From assembly GCA_030834125.1 (NCBI GenBank), contig JAURFW010000006.1, positions 1 through 64,000 on the forward strand: a stretch of DNA of 64,000 bases, read 5' to 3'. The stretch's first letter is position 1; each line of letters begins with the position of its first letter. The stretch is from Bacteroidota bacterium (GTDB lineage: Bacteria; Bacteroidota; Bacteroidia; NS11-12g; UBA955). Made by a program: the position numbers and the translations under genes. Below the pieces are notes generated by a model. It saw nothing but the letters and a program-made list of their open reading frames with translations, was not told the origin of the DNA and did no database searches. Below are positions 44,048 to 58,000 of the stretch, piece by piece.

Positions 44048-45937
44048 ATGTTAAAGCCGGAATATCTTTTTTTATGGATTCTATTTCATTTGGGTGCTGT
44101 TGAGTTACCCCAGCGTTTGTCAGAACGGGGAAAACAAAAAACTCCTGTTACCGAGCTAATGAATGAATATAAATATGTTACGGCAAGCACCTATTATAAA
44201 AACGAGAAAAAAATTCGAAACTTACAAGAATTAAGATCATTAGCATTAGTGTTTGATCGTCTAGGTTATACAGATACAGCATTTATTTTGTATCAAAAAG
44301 GAATTCGTAAATACCCAAAAAAGGTTTCTGATTTTGACCGATTAAATATTGCTATGTTTTCAAAAAAATTAGGTAACAATATATTATCTGATAGTTTGAT
44401 AGGTTTTATTAAAGCAAATGGGCAATATGTTAATCAGCCCATATTCCCGGAATGGAGCACCCCTGATTTTTTGAATATTCCAAAACAGTCTAAAATGTTT
44501 AACCAAACTCCAATAAGGCAGTTTGAGGATAGTAATGGATCTAATTGTTTTGGAATAGTTTACGATTCTCACAAGAAGAAATATTATATAAATCGAAGAC
44601 TAAATGCGTTTTCAGGTTTTTGGGGAGAAAACTCTATCTTAGATGGAAAACCGTATTCATCAATCTATTCTATTAATAATAACACAAAAAAGGGTTTAAA
44701 GTCATTGTCTCCTTTCGAATTTCAAACGCCAAATCGCAACCTTGAAATAACTGATGTAGACGAAAAAGGATCTTTGTATGTAACAGTCAATTCAAGGTAT
44801 GTTAATGATTCAGATGTATACTGTTTGAATATCAATCAACTGAAATATGATAGCGCAGTATCCAAATATGTCCTTAATGGTTTAGGTTTAGATAAGTTCG
44901 AATTTAATGCATCAGGATTAGTTATAAGTCCCGATAAGCAACATGCAATGTTTGTGAGTGATATGCTTGGAACATTAGGTAAATCGGACATACTATATGG
45001 TGATTTAATTTGGGAAAACAATATACCAAAAATTGAAAATTACACTTTAATAAGTGGTTCCGTAAATACTATTTTATCAGATTTTGATCCTTGTTTTATT
45101 ACTGATAATATTGTTGCTTTTGCATCTGAAGGACATATAGGGATGGGAGGATCAGATATATACTTTTATCACCTATACAATGGCACTTTAATTCATGCTG
45201 GAAACTTGGTAAATACTAATGCTAATGAACATTCACCTCGTTATATTAACGGAGATTTTTATTTTTCTCGACAATTAAAAACGGATAACTCGGAGTTGTA
45301 TAAAATTTCATTGGATACTCAACTATTGGAAGGATTACTCCAATTTACACCAGTCTTTAGCAATACCGATGATATGAATTATAGCGATTCAGTAGTAGGC
45401 GAAAATGATGATTTGGCAGATTTAAATAATGATGAAAAAATTGTAAAATATGTAAATGAGATTTTAAAATCTTCAGATTACAGAAAGCAAGAATACATAC
45501 GTGGAATTAAATTCATTTTATTACCAGATTCTGTGCGCCGTATATATTTGGAAAATTTGGATTCGAGCGTCGATTACAGGGATATTAGGTTTATGACTCT
45601 AAAGCATCCTCAGGGCGATTTTGAAATAGAGGGAGATTATAAGCGTGAACTAGATTTATTGATAATTGCTCTAAATAAAAGAAAAGATTGGAGTGTTGAA
45701 ATAAGATCTTATACCGATTCAAGAGGCTCAAAATGGTTCAATAACCGCCTATCCAAGAAACGAGCTACTTACCTTAAATCTTACATTGAAAAAAATGGGA
45801 TAGAAGCCACTCGGGTAATTGCACGAGGAATGGGCGAGGAGTATTTAATTAACCATTGTTTTGATGGGGCACCTTGTACAGAAGATGAACATAGAGCAAA
45901 TCGTCGAACAGAATTAATTTTACAAAAGGTTAATTAA
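44048..45937 (+). CDS. OmpA-family peptidoglycan-binding partner with TPR-like and propeller parts
   Basis: This 629-residue protein begins 3 bases after the PorP/SprF stop. Residues 1-25 could be a poor signal peptide (YLFLWILFHLGAVE). A TPR-like helical part follows (LALVFDRLGYTDTAFILYQK), then a propeller-like region (about 170-440; SDVYCLNINQ, SDFDPCFITDNIVAFASEGH, GGSDIYFYHLYNG). An OmpA domain ends the chain (about 515-629) with the ligand-binding Asp in IRSYTDSRGSKWFN and Arg in HRANRRTELIL. Family members with NHCxDGxxC are common next to PorP/SprF. It should anchor the exported fibre machinery to peptidoglycan, as PorE does. It is the last gene before the 152-base gap leading to the giant gene. 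Confidence 0.88.
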   Translation: MLKPEYLFLWILFHLGAVELPQRLSERGKQKTPVTELMNEYKYVTASTYYKNEKKIRNLQELRSLALVFDRLGYTDTAFILYQKGIRKYPKKVSDFDRLNIAMFSKKLGNNILSDSLIGFIKANGQYVNQPIFPEWSTPDFLNIPKQSKMFNQTPIRQFEDSNGSNCFGIVYDSHKKKYYINRRLNAFSGFWGENSILDGKPYSSIYSINNNTKKGLKSLSPFEFQTPNRNLEITDVDEKGSLYVTVNSRYVNDSDVYCLNINQLKYDSAVSKYVLNGLGLDKFEFNASGLVISPDKQHAMFVSDMLGTLGKSDILYGDLIWENNIPKIENYTLISGSVNTILSDFDPCFITDNIVAFASEGHIGMGGSDIYFYHLYNGTLIHAGNLVNTNANEHSPRYINGDFYFSRQLKTDNSELYKISLDTQLLEGLLQFTPVFSNTDDMNYSDSVVGENDDLADLNNDEKIVKYVNEILKSSDYRKQEYIRGIKFILLPDSVRRIYLENLDSSVDYRDIRFMTLKHPQGDFEIEGDYKRELDLLIIALNKRKDWSVEIRSYTDSRGSKWFNNRLSKKRATYLKSYIEKNGIEATRVIARGMGEEYLINHCFDGAPCTEDEHRANRRTELILQKVN

Positions 45938-45992
45938 CTAAAAAAATCATACCATTTACCAAATAGTGTTATCATAAGATCTACTTAATTAT

Positions 45993-46083
45993 TTGATTAT
46001 CAAGTATTTCATACAATAAAACACTGCTCAGTGTTGATAACATCTTGATAACTTGGGATTTCAGTTGCATTTTTATATTTTTG
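45993..46083 (+). promoter_or_regulatory. Promoter and candidate control repeats of the giant gene
   Basis: TTG at 46053-46055 and TATTTTTG at 46076-46083 are 20 bases apart and match the phylum promoter. Upstream lie the palindrome TTGATTATCAA (45993-46003), the hairpin AACACT/AGTGTT (46020-46035) and TTGATAAC twice (46034-46041, 46045-46052), 11 bases apart, one helical turn. The shared TTGAT half-site suggests a regulator bound on one face. If the -7 box is real, the transcript begins within about 5 bases of ATG 46090. Confidence 0.5.
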
Positions 46084-46089
46084 TAAGTT

Positions 46090-49000
46090 ATGACAAAACT
46101 CCTTAAACGGTTTATGGGAAAGAGTTTTTTGAATGGTTATAGAAGCATTGCATTTCTGTTAATGATTCTATTCAATGTCACCTTCTCTGAGATTCAATTA
46201 TTTGCTCAGGGTTTCATTGAAAATCAGGGACAATATCACAATCAAGATAACTTGCCAGTTCCTCATGTGAAGTATGTGGGTAGGAACAATCAAGGATTAC
46301 AAATACAATTACGAGAAAACGGGTTCAGTTATGAACTGTTAGGCCTTAAGAAAGCTGAAAAAGGTGAAAAAAATAGTACCATCGATATTTCACGTGTTGA
46401 TATTGATTTTTTAAATTCTAATGAAAACATTGAAATAATTTCTGAAAACGGCCTTCTTACGCAAACCAATTACTATTTAACAGGTAGGCGTATTGAAGGA
46501 GTATCTACTTTTGAGAAGGTAATCTATAAAAATGTTTGGGATAACATTGATGTGGTATTTTATTCAGATCAAAATTCTAGAAACGGCTTTAAATATGAAT
46601 TTTTATTACATCCTGCTGCGCTAATAAGCAATATTCAGTTTAAAATAAATGGTTCTAACAATTGGGAAATTAATGAAGATGGAGATATTTTAACTTTACA
46701 TACAGATCAAGGAATTGTTGAAGATCTGCTTCCCTATTCATATGAAAATTCAAACGAAGGTATTGAAATACCAATTGAAATTCATTGGCAGAAAAATGGC
46801 GATGTGCTCGATCTTACAGCAGAAAATGATATAATTACTAAAGAAACTGTAATTGACCCGGATCCAACATTAATTTGGGGGACTTTTTATGGAGGTAGTT
46901 CTTCACAGGAAGGGACCTCAGTGTCTATAGATTCAAAAGGCAATCCTGTTTTTTGTGGATGGACCACAAGTTCATCATTAGCCACTAGCGGAGTTTACAA
47001 AACAAGTTATCAAGGTAATACAGATGCCTTTGTTTTTAAAATGAAGCGAGAAGGTGGAACATCAGGTCGAATTTGGATGACATACTTTGGAGGAGCAAAT
47101 GAAGATTTTGTTAATAGTAATGATCACGATTCTTCCGATAATGTTTATCTAACGGGTGTAACGTCTTCAGATAGTTTAGGATATAATTCGCAGACGAATT
47201 ATAGTGTTAATTTTGGATATCAAGATGCATTTGTAGCAAGATTGACTTCCACAGGAAAACTAGATTGGTTTAATTATTTAGGTGATACATTAAATGATAT
47301 TGGACTGGATATAGATGTATGTGGAGGTTTAGTTCATGTAGTTGGATATTCTGAAGATGCTAAAAGATCTGGAGGAGCTGCACCATATTTAGTACCCAAA
47401 AGCTTAGGTACATCTCAAGGAAATAGCACCTATCAGGGACAGGAGGATGCCTTTTATATGCAATTAGATACCAATGGTTCTATTTTAAAAGGTTTCTTAT
47501 TTGGAGGAACTTCATATGATGCTTTTCAATCTATATATGCTTCAAAGAATAATAAAATTGCAATATTAGGGGCAACTAGGTCAACAAGTAACATTTCTAA
47601 TATTTCCGGTAGTTCAAAATCGAGTAACTCCGATGCGGATGCTATGGTGGTTTATATTGACACTTCAGCTACTATTTCTTGGTCACGTTATTATGGTGGT
47701 TCTGGAAATGAAAATTTTTATCGAGATGCAAGCGGTAAAGACATAGCAGTTAAAGGTGGTATAGTTATAAATTCATTTGGAGAAGTTTTAATAACTGGTA
47801 CAACTTACTCAAGTGGTATACAACAACTATCTGCAAGTAGTATTTGTCATAAAACTTATTTAAATGATGGATCTGTAACTGGAGTTTCTGATGCGTATTT
47901 GGGCAAATTTAGTAATTCCGGAGCCTTACAATGGAGCACATACTATGGAGGAAAGAGTTCAGAAATAGGTAGGTCTATTGCAATTGATGATAGAAATTAC
48001 GTATATATTATTGGTCAAACAGAATCTGAAAATTCGAGTTCAGTTTTTGGTGGTGCGTTTACAGCGAATAATATTATTGCTACGAAAGATGCACTTCAAG
48101 CACCTTCATTGATATATGGACAGGAAGGATTTGTTGCAAAATTTAAAGATTCTGGAATTCGTGTTTGGGGTACTTACATAGCCGGTAATAAGGGGGAAGA
48201 TTTATTTGATATTTCAAGAGGTTTAGATGGAGATTTATTTATTGCAGGTAGAACAAATTCGACTAGTGCAAGTAACTTGCCTTTAAGAAATTCATATCAA
48301 TCAAGCCTTACAGGTTCTATAGATGGATATTTTTTACGATTAAATTATTGTAAGAAATTTTTAGTGGCAAAATCAAATGTACCTTGTGTAGGTGATTCAT
48401 TAATGCTGTATTCGAATATTGATTCGAGCAAGTTTCAGAGTGTACCTAATTCATACACTGTAAATTGGGGATTTCAATTTCCCTCTACGTATAATGTAAA
48501 TTGGTATAAACCAAACGGTCTGCCCCTTAGTCAGGATCAAAATACGAGTATCAAGGTAACATCTGCCGATACGGGGAAATACAAAGTAATTGTAGAAAAT
48601 GAATTTGGTTGTTTAGATACGGCAGAAGTAAATGTTTCAAAAATTAATGAATTGCCGAATGTACAAATTTCAACAACCAATTATTGCCAGTGGGATACAA
48701 TAAGCTTTACAGGGAATTCAAATAAAACATTAAATACCCAATATAAATGGAAGGGTCCTGGAGGGTGGACGGCAACAGGAAAGTCCGTTTTTCGATTTCC
48801 AGCAAGAAAAGGAGTTAATGATGGTGAATATATATTAAGTACTACTGATACAAACGGTTGTAAAAACGCGGATACGGTGAATATAACTTTTGGCCCAGAA
48901 GTTTCGGTAAGTTCTAATTCCCCGGTTTGTCCCGGTTCTACAATCACATTAACAGCAACCGGTAAAAATATTTCCAACTCAACTTGGTCAGGCCCTAATT

Positions 49001-52000
49001 CATTTGCCGATACAGGATTAGCTATTAGTATAAATAATGCATCCACTGTAAATGAGGGAAATTATACTGCCATTATTGAAGATTTAAATGGATGTAAGGA
49101 TACTATTATCACTGCAGTTTCCCTTCGTTCATTGGATCAAATTAATTTAAATGCTCCTACACGTATTTGTGTTGGACAGCTATTAAAAATTACTTCAAAT
49201 CTCACTGGTTCTCAGGGAAATACAAATGCTTCTTTTTTATGGACATTGCCGAATAATGGAAGAACCACAAAAAGAGATTCAAATATATTAGAATTTACAA
49301 ACGCAGTATCTGCGGACTCGGGTAGGTATAACTTGCGCGTTACCGATGCTAATGGTTGTTTTATAGATACCCATGTTAATATTGCAGTGGAACCATTACC
49401 CTCATTGAGTTTTAACATTAGCTCTACACCTCAGTGTTTGAAAAATAATTCCATTACGATTAGTCAAACTATTTCCAACTCTCCCACCTATTATTATAAA
49501 ATTAATGGAACCACTTGGACATCCCAAAATCCGGGTACTATTTCATTTGCAAATGCCGGTACATATCCGGTTAAACTAATTGGAGTGAGTCAGTTCGGGT
49601 GTAAAGATTCTTTAACAAAGAATATTGTCATACATCCAATGCCAAACTCTCAGTTTTCAGTAAATAATGATAGTCAATGTAAAAACAACAATAACTTTAT
49701 TTTTACCGACCAAACCACTTCCCAGAAAAAATATTCGGTGAAGTGGATTTTTGGTGATGGTTCAACTTCCACTACTAAACAAACGAATACTCCACATTCT
49801 TACACCTTAGCTGGTAATTACACAGTAAAGTTAGTTACTGTAACTACTGATGGTTGTAGAGATACTTCCGAAAAACAAATTAATGTAAAATCCGTTCCAG
49901 AGGTTCAACTTACAATTGATAATTCCGTATTATGTTACAACAACGGTAGTCATGTATTTAATTATGACGGATCATCAAGTCAAAAGGTATTAAATATAGA
50001 TTCATTTTATTGGGATTTTGGAACAAATGCAACGCCGCGTTATGATAGCTCTTCCCAGCCTTCTGTTCGTTATTCACAAGCAGGTAACTACACAGCACAA
50101 TTAATTATCGTAGATGCCAACGGTTGTAAGGATACAGCAACGATTAGTAATACAGTTAAGCCTGATCCGGAGGCAAAAATATTTACTTCAACAGTTCAAT
50201 TGAGTCAGTGTTTATCGGCAAATCAATTTTCATTAGAAGCAGATACAACTACAGGGATTGATTCAATCTTGAGCTATAATTGGACTCTTTCTACCTCATT
50301 GTATAGTGTAATTAGTTCAAGAACAACACCAGCCTTAAGTAGTTCAAAAATTACAGTTCGATTTAATAATATTGGGGTTTACAAGGCCACATTATTAATT
50401 AATGATTCAAACGGATGTAATGACACATCATCAGTATTCTTAACAGTAAAAGGCAATCCAAACGCTAGTATAAATGTGGCAACTACAATACCCTCTACTC
50501 AGTGTTTAAATACAAATAGTTTTGATTTTACATCAAGTATCACCAATAATGGTTTATCGACTTCAGGAACATATAACTGGAGTTTTTCAGGTGGTAATGT
50601 TGGGAATTATAGTGATTCGGCTAAACCTAAAAAAGTATCGTATTCAAGTATTGGAACGAAAAAAGTAACATTAATTTTTACAGACTCCGTTAATAAGTGT
50701 CACGATACAGATGTGATAAATATTCTTGTTCTAGGTAACCCTCATGCCTTAGTTACTATTGATAGTAGTAACAACTGTTTTAGTGGTAATGAAATTATTT
50801 TTGAAAGTAGTTCTACATCAATTGATGGAATCAAATCATATCAGTGGAACTTTGACACTACCTCGAGTAACCAATATGGGGCTAATCCATCTAGTAGCAA
50901 TGCAGATTCTGTTTCAGTTTCATATTCAAGCTTTGGAATTAAATCATATCGCTTAATAATTCAAGATTCAAATTCTTGTACCGATACTCTTCGTGGACAA
51001 TTGCGAATTAAGAACAACCCAGTCATTTCTGGGATTACTATAAATGACACTTCTCAATGTTTGGGGACACAGTCTAATACGACTTCATTTAATTTTACAC
51101 CTTCAATTTCATGGGTAAAATCTGCAAGCACATATAGATGGTCTTTTGATTCATTAAACAACCCAATTACTTCAAGTAAGCGTTATTCTGCTTTAGCTAA
51201 TCCAACTGCTATAAAATATAATAGCTCAGGATCTAAAATAGTTTTACTTATTGCTCAAGACCAAAATGGATGTACGGATACAGCAGTCACAACGGTAAAC
51301 ATATACAATAACCCTGTAGCAATTATTGGATTAGCAGAAAATGACACACAGTGTTTCAATAATCAGGTATTTAATTTTAGTTCTAACAGTACTACTTCGG
51401 GTTCCGGTAATTCAATTACTAACTATTTATGGGATTTTGGTAGTGATACAAATTTTGTTACGCCCTCACTAACCAATAATAATATAAAAGTTAGTTTCAA
51501 TAAAGTCCAGTCTCATACAGTTAAGCTTCGAGTTACTGATTCACGTGGATGTTTTCACGATACTCTAACAACAATTCAAATTTTAGGAAATCCAGTTTCA
51601 ATCATTCAGAATATTCTAAACGATGAGCAATGTTTGAAAGGGAATAGCTTCAGTTTAGAAGCGAACAGTACGGGTGTTTCATCAGGTTCATTGAATTCGT
51701 CTGGGTATACTTGGATTATTGATTCAATCAATGGTACAAAATTATCAAGTAAAACGGCGGGACCACACAATGTTACATATAGTGCCACTGGAAAAAAGAT
51801 TATTGGTCTAGTTTCTGCAGATGCCAATGGCTGTGTAGATACAACCTGGACTTCAGTAACAGTATTGTCTCACCCTGATATTTCGCAAATTTCAAAATCA
51901 ACTTCTAGTTATTGTGTAAATCAAAATTCTATAAGTTTTTCAGCGAGTTCGATTACATGGGCTTCAACAACTGCTGGAAGTTATTCTTGGAAATTCAACG

Positions 52001-55000
52001 GAGCTACACCTTCAAGTTCGACATCTAGTAATCCAAGTAATATAAAATTTAATTCGTCAGGCACTAAAACGGTACAATTAATTGTTACAGATTCTAATGG
52101 TTGTGAAGATACAAGCCAAACCAATGTAATTATCAAGCCGATACCTTTAATATCCTACACAATAGATTCATCAAATCAATGTGTAAATAATAACTCGATT
52201 ATTTTTACTAGTAACTCCACTAACTCATCAGGCAGTAGTGCTGGCTTAACTACAAATTGGAATTTTGGTTCTTCTCAAGGCGCATCTATAAGTTCTAGCA
52301 GTAGTGCTTCAGTAACTAACATATATTCAAATTCTGGAAGAAAGACAGCAAGACTGGTTGTATTTGAATCGGGTTGTTCTGACACTGCTGATGTTTCGGT
52401 AATTATTCGAGATGTACCTGTTTTTGACAGTGTGAAAATTACTTCGAGTGATGAACAATGTTTGGATCTAAATAAATTTTCATTTCAACCAAATATAGTT
52501 TGGGTTGATGGCAGTAATAATCATTTTTGGCATTTAGATAGTTCTAATACAACCAAAACAACCAATACACCATACAGCACCAGTGCAATTCCAGCCAATA
52601 TCGTTTACTCTTCTTCAGGAACAAAACAGATTTATTACATATTCACTGATCTCAACGGATGTAGTGACACCCAAAATATCCAGGTTAAAGTTTTTGACAA
52701 TCCAACGGCTGTTATCAATTCAACAAATGGTGTTAATCAATGCTTTAATCAGCAATCATTCAGTTTTAATGCATCGAATAGTACTACAGCTTCTGGTTCT
52801 GGACCAATAAATAGCTATAATTGGTCTACCTCAAGTAGTGCAACAATATCCCCGAATTCTTCTTCAAATTCCGTTTCAGTCAACTACCCAAATACAGGAA
52901 CTTACAGTTTAAAACTGACAATTACCGATAGTAAGGGTTGTAAGGATGATTCAACAATCAGTATTACTTTAAAGGAGAGTCCTAATTCAGATTTTGCTTT
53001 GAGTCAAAACGATACTCAATGTTTGTCTGGTAATAGCTTCACTTTTACTGCAACAAGTGTCTCAAATGCAGGATTGAATTCATCAGGATATAAGTGGATT
53101 GTTGATTCAATTAATAATGTGACTTTATCTGGAACGGGAGCGGGTCCTTATAATTATTCATATTCAAATGCCGGAGATTACATAGTTGGATTGGTTTCCA
53201 CAAGCAGTAATGGATGTAAGGATACAGTTTGGAAAAGGATTGTTGTTTTATCTAATCCTTCAATTACTGCGAGTGTCACTAGTAGTGCTTTACAATGTTT
53301 AAATGGTAACAACTTTAGTTTTTCATCTAACGCCACTAATACAAATTCATATTATTGGGATTTTAGTTGGAATAATGGGACCAAAACAAGCACACTTGCA
53401 AATCCATCAAATATTTCATTTAGTAGTTCTGGCGTAAAATCTATTGGTGTGATTGCAACATCAAACAATGGTTGTAAAGACACAGCCCTGTTAAATGTTA
53501 CAGTAACCAATTCACCGAATGCTTCTTTTACTATCGATTCTAGTTTAAATTGTATAACAAATAATGAAATTGACGTTTTAGCAACTTCTGCCAACGGAAC
53601 GGGAGTATCGGGAAGCTTAACACATCAATGGAATTTTTATAGTTCAACTACCGGTGCAAATAAATCATCATCTTCAAAAACAAGAGATACTGTCAGTTAT
53701 TCAACCACTGGAAGCAAAAGAATAAAAATTACTACCACTGATGCTAACGGTTGTACTGATACAGCGATTGGTTTTGTTAGAATTTTAGGTCAACCTACGT
53801 TGAATTCGGTTTCGTCGAATGTAAGTAGCCAATGTATAGATTCATTAGGGTTAAAGCCGAATAATTTTATTCTCTCTTCGAGCATCAATTGGGTGAGTGG
53901 TGGAGGATCGCATTATTGGGTCTTGGACAGTGTAACTTCTGGAAGTAGTTCGGCGACGCCTGTATCTTCGAGTAGTTCAAATCCATCGGTAAGTTATTCA
54001 ACCCCGGGCTTGAAAACCATCTATTATCAGTATACTGATGCTAACGGTTGCTTTGGTAGTTCGAGCATACAAGTTCGTGTACATGGCTTACCCACTGCAT
54101 CAATAAGTGTAAATAACAATTCTCAATGTTTAAATAATCAAAACTTTGTAGTTGATTTAACATCTACTTCAGTCAGCAGTCATGATTGGACTTTTGCCTC
54201 GGCGAATAATGTTCAACTAACGAACTCAAATACAAAGGCAAAGGTTAACTATTCTAGTGCGGGTACATATTCAGGGAAAATATGGATTAAAGATTTAAAT
54301 GGATGTGTTGATGATTCTATCTTCAATTTGATAGTTAAAAAAATTCCGACGGCAGATATTTCATCTAATCCATTGAAATCGTGTTTAAGAGGGAATAGTT
54401 TCACATTAAGTAATGCTAGTTCAGGTGTGGGTACAAATACCTTGAATTCCACAGGTTATACCTGGTTTATTGATTCATTAAATGGACTAACCTACACGGG
54501 AACAGGAGCTACTACCTCTTCTAATAAAATTATTAGTTACACTACTACAGGAACGAAAACTATTGGACTTGCGGTTACTGATCAAAACGGATGTAAAGAC
54601 ACATCTTGGACAAGTATTGAGGTTCTGGATCATCCTGTAATCAATTCAATAGCGTCTAATGCAAATTCATCTTGTTTAAACTCTAACAGCTTTAATTATA
54701 CTGCAACTGTCAATTGGGTTTCATTGAATACAAATCAACGAAGTTATTCTTGGGACAAAGATTACAATTCAAGCTTAGGACACAATCAAACCTCATCCAA
54801 TGATACTCTATCCGGAATTATTTACAGCAGTACAGGTGGAAAAACAATACAACTAATAGTCACAGATTCAAATGGATGTAAAGATACTGCTCAAAAGGTT
54901 GTTCAGGTATTGCCATTACCAAATGCTTCCTATTCAATAGATAGTAGTTCAAATTGTCTTGCTTATAATCAGATTGTTTTTACAGATAATTCAACAAAAG

Positions 55001-58000
55001 CCACTGGATCTATAAATAATCCTAATATAAAGTGGAGTTTTTACCAGTCTTCAACAGGTTCAAATATTAATACCTCTACATCAAGTAACCCATCGGTTAA
55101 ATATTCAAGTGTCGGACAAAAGGCATTTGAGTTAGTAGCAATTGATGCTGATAATGGGTGTAAAGATACTATTTCAGGTGTAGTTAGGATTAAATCAATG
55201 CCTATTGCTAATGTTTCATTAGATACCAATGAGTTATGTTTAAATGGAAACTCCTTTAATATAAATCCAAATTTCACATGGGTTATTGGTAGTAGTTCTA
55301 ACTACACTTGGTATTTTGACAGTTCTAATACAGGTGCGAATAAAAATACTTCAACTGTATTAAAACCTACAGTTAGTTATAATCAAATTGGATCCAAAAC
55401 TGTAACTCTAGTTTATCAGGATTTAAACGGGTGTAAAGACACAAATTCTATTTCATTAAATGTATGGGGTCATCCTACTGCGATAATAGATTTAAACACC
55501 AATGATTCTCAATGTTTACAAGGAAACATTTTTAACTTTGATGCTAGTAATAGTACACCAAAAACAGGTGCAAGTGCTGTAACTTCATATTATTGGTTTC
55601 TAGATGGGAATGCCAGCTCTACTGATGTTACACCTGCTGTATTTAATTCAAGTAATCCCGATTCTGTCGTATACCAATCTAACGGTAGAAAAATTGCAAC
55701 TTTAGTTATCACTGATTTGAATGGCTGTAAAGATACTTTACAAGACACCGTATGGATTAACCCTAAACCATATGCACAGTTAAATATTGACAGTATTTCA
55801 CAATGTTTGAAATCTAATATTTTCAATTTCCAAGCAAATGGTTCTTCATCAGTGACTAACTCCTCTATCAAAACCTATAGTTGGAGCTTTGGGACTGACT
55901 CGCGTATCTCAGATACTTCGGGTATTTTACTTGATACTTTATATGGTGTAACCTATTCCACATCAGGGGAAAAAGTTGTAAACCTCACAATAGAAGATAT
56001 AAATGGCTGTATTGATACATTTGAAACCAAGATCGAAGTTTTTGCACATCCCACATCGGTTATTACAGTAAATTCAAGTCAACAATGTTTTGAGAATCAG
56101 TTATTTACTTTCAATAGCTCCAATTCGTTAGGTGCTACTTCAAATTCGATTACAGGATATTCTTGGAACTTTGGACAAAATGCTAAACGCAATGGTACCT
56201 CAATTACTACTTCCTCACAAACATCAGTTTCAAACATCAAATTTGATAGTCTTGGATATGATACCGTATCTTTAGTGGTAATTGATGGTAATGGTTGTAA
56301 GGATACCTCTTCCCAATCCATAAGGCTTAAGCCCAGCCCAACAGCGGTATGGTCTGCTAATCAGTATGTTCAATGTTTACAAGGGAACTCATTTGATTTT
56401 GATGCTATCAATTCACAACCTGTAAATGGATCTACCATTAACAAGATTACTTGGAATTTTGGTTCAAATTCTACTCCGGATTCATCATCGGGTGTTAACC
56501 CCACGGGTATCTCATACAGTACGTCGGGCATTAAATTTATTACTGCATACGTATACGATATAAATGGATGTATCGGTAAATTCCGTGATACGGTGAATGT
56601 ATTAAATAATCCTTCGGCAAGCTGGTCAACTGTGGATACGATTCAATGTATTTCAAAAAATAGTTTTGATTTTGTCTCTACTTCTACTTCAAGTGCTTTA
56701 TCAAAAATAGTTAAATATAAATGGAGTTTTCCTTCAAATGCAAATAAAACGGTTGACAGTACGAAAGATGTATATAATATTAAATTCACCGATACTGGTT
56801 ATCAAAATGTGGTTTTAATTGTTATTGATAGCCTTGGTTGTATTGATACATTTAATAAAACTGTAAGTATTTTAGATAACCCTCGTGCCGTTATTACTGT
56901 AGCACCAAAAAGCAGCCAATGTTTACAAGGTAATAGTTTTACTTTCTCTGGAAGTTCTTCATCATCAGCGGGGAATTCATCTGTGCAGGGATATGATTGG
57001 AGTTTTGGTAAAAATTCATCACCTGCATCCGCAACTAACTCCGCCCCAAGTTCGGTAACATATTCAGATTCAGGTTGGAAAACTATTAGTTTAATTGTTT
57101 CCGATGTAAATGGTTGTGCAGATACAACTACTAAAAAGGTTTACATAAGTCCAAAACCTGAAGCAATCTGGGTTGCAGATGTTTCAGATATGTGTTTGTG
57201 GGATCATTCTTTTAATTTCAGTTCGAGAGGATCTAAAGGGGTAAATGGAGCTGCCGTAAGTTCTTATAAATGGTCTTTTGGAGCGGGATCAAATACTACT
57301 TCATCTACATTAGACTCTGTAAGTGGTATTAAATTTAATTCTATTGGAAAGAAAACAGTTACACTCACTGTCACTGACCAAAATGGCTGTGAAGATACCT
57401 TTACATCTACAGTATTAGTTAAGCCGCATCCAATAGCTTCATTTATGGTTACGAATGATTCACAATGTTTACAGGGTAACTCATATACATTTACATCAAC
57501 AAGCTCTCAATCTACAACAAATTCTACCTTAACTGGATTTAATTGGAAATTCGGTAATACATCTAGTCCTTCTACTTCGAGTAATGCTAATCCTTCGGGT
57601 ATTAAATATTCCAGCCAAGGCACTAAATCGGTTGAGTTAATAGTTACTGATGATAATGGATGTACAGATACTACTACGAACACCCTTTTAGTAAGGCCGA
57701 AGCCTTTTGCAATATGGACAACTGCAGATACAAATCAGTGTTTATCATCAAATTCTTTTGAATTTGACGCATCCTCTTCGCAGCCTGTGGGTTCTTCAGT
57801 TATTGAATCAATTACCTGGGATTTTGGTTCTAACTCTGGCGCAAATTATAATACTGATTCAGGTAAGGTAGTTCAAGTAAACTATTCTACTTATGGGGTA
57901 AAAACAATAAACGTAACTGTATTGGATACAAATGGATGTATAGATACTTTCTTATCTACAATTGAAATTTTCCAGATGCCTAATGCAGTAATTTCTGTGA

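Noticed and set aside
46020-46035. Hairpin AACACT-GCTC-AGTGTT as a terminator of the upstream operon
   Set aside because: The arm is followed by GATAACATC rather than a T tract, so intrinsic termination is unlikely; kept only as part of the control region.
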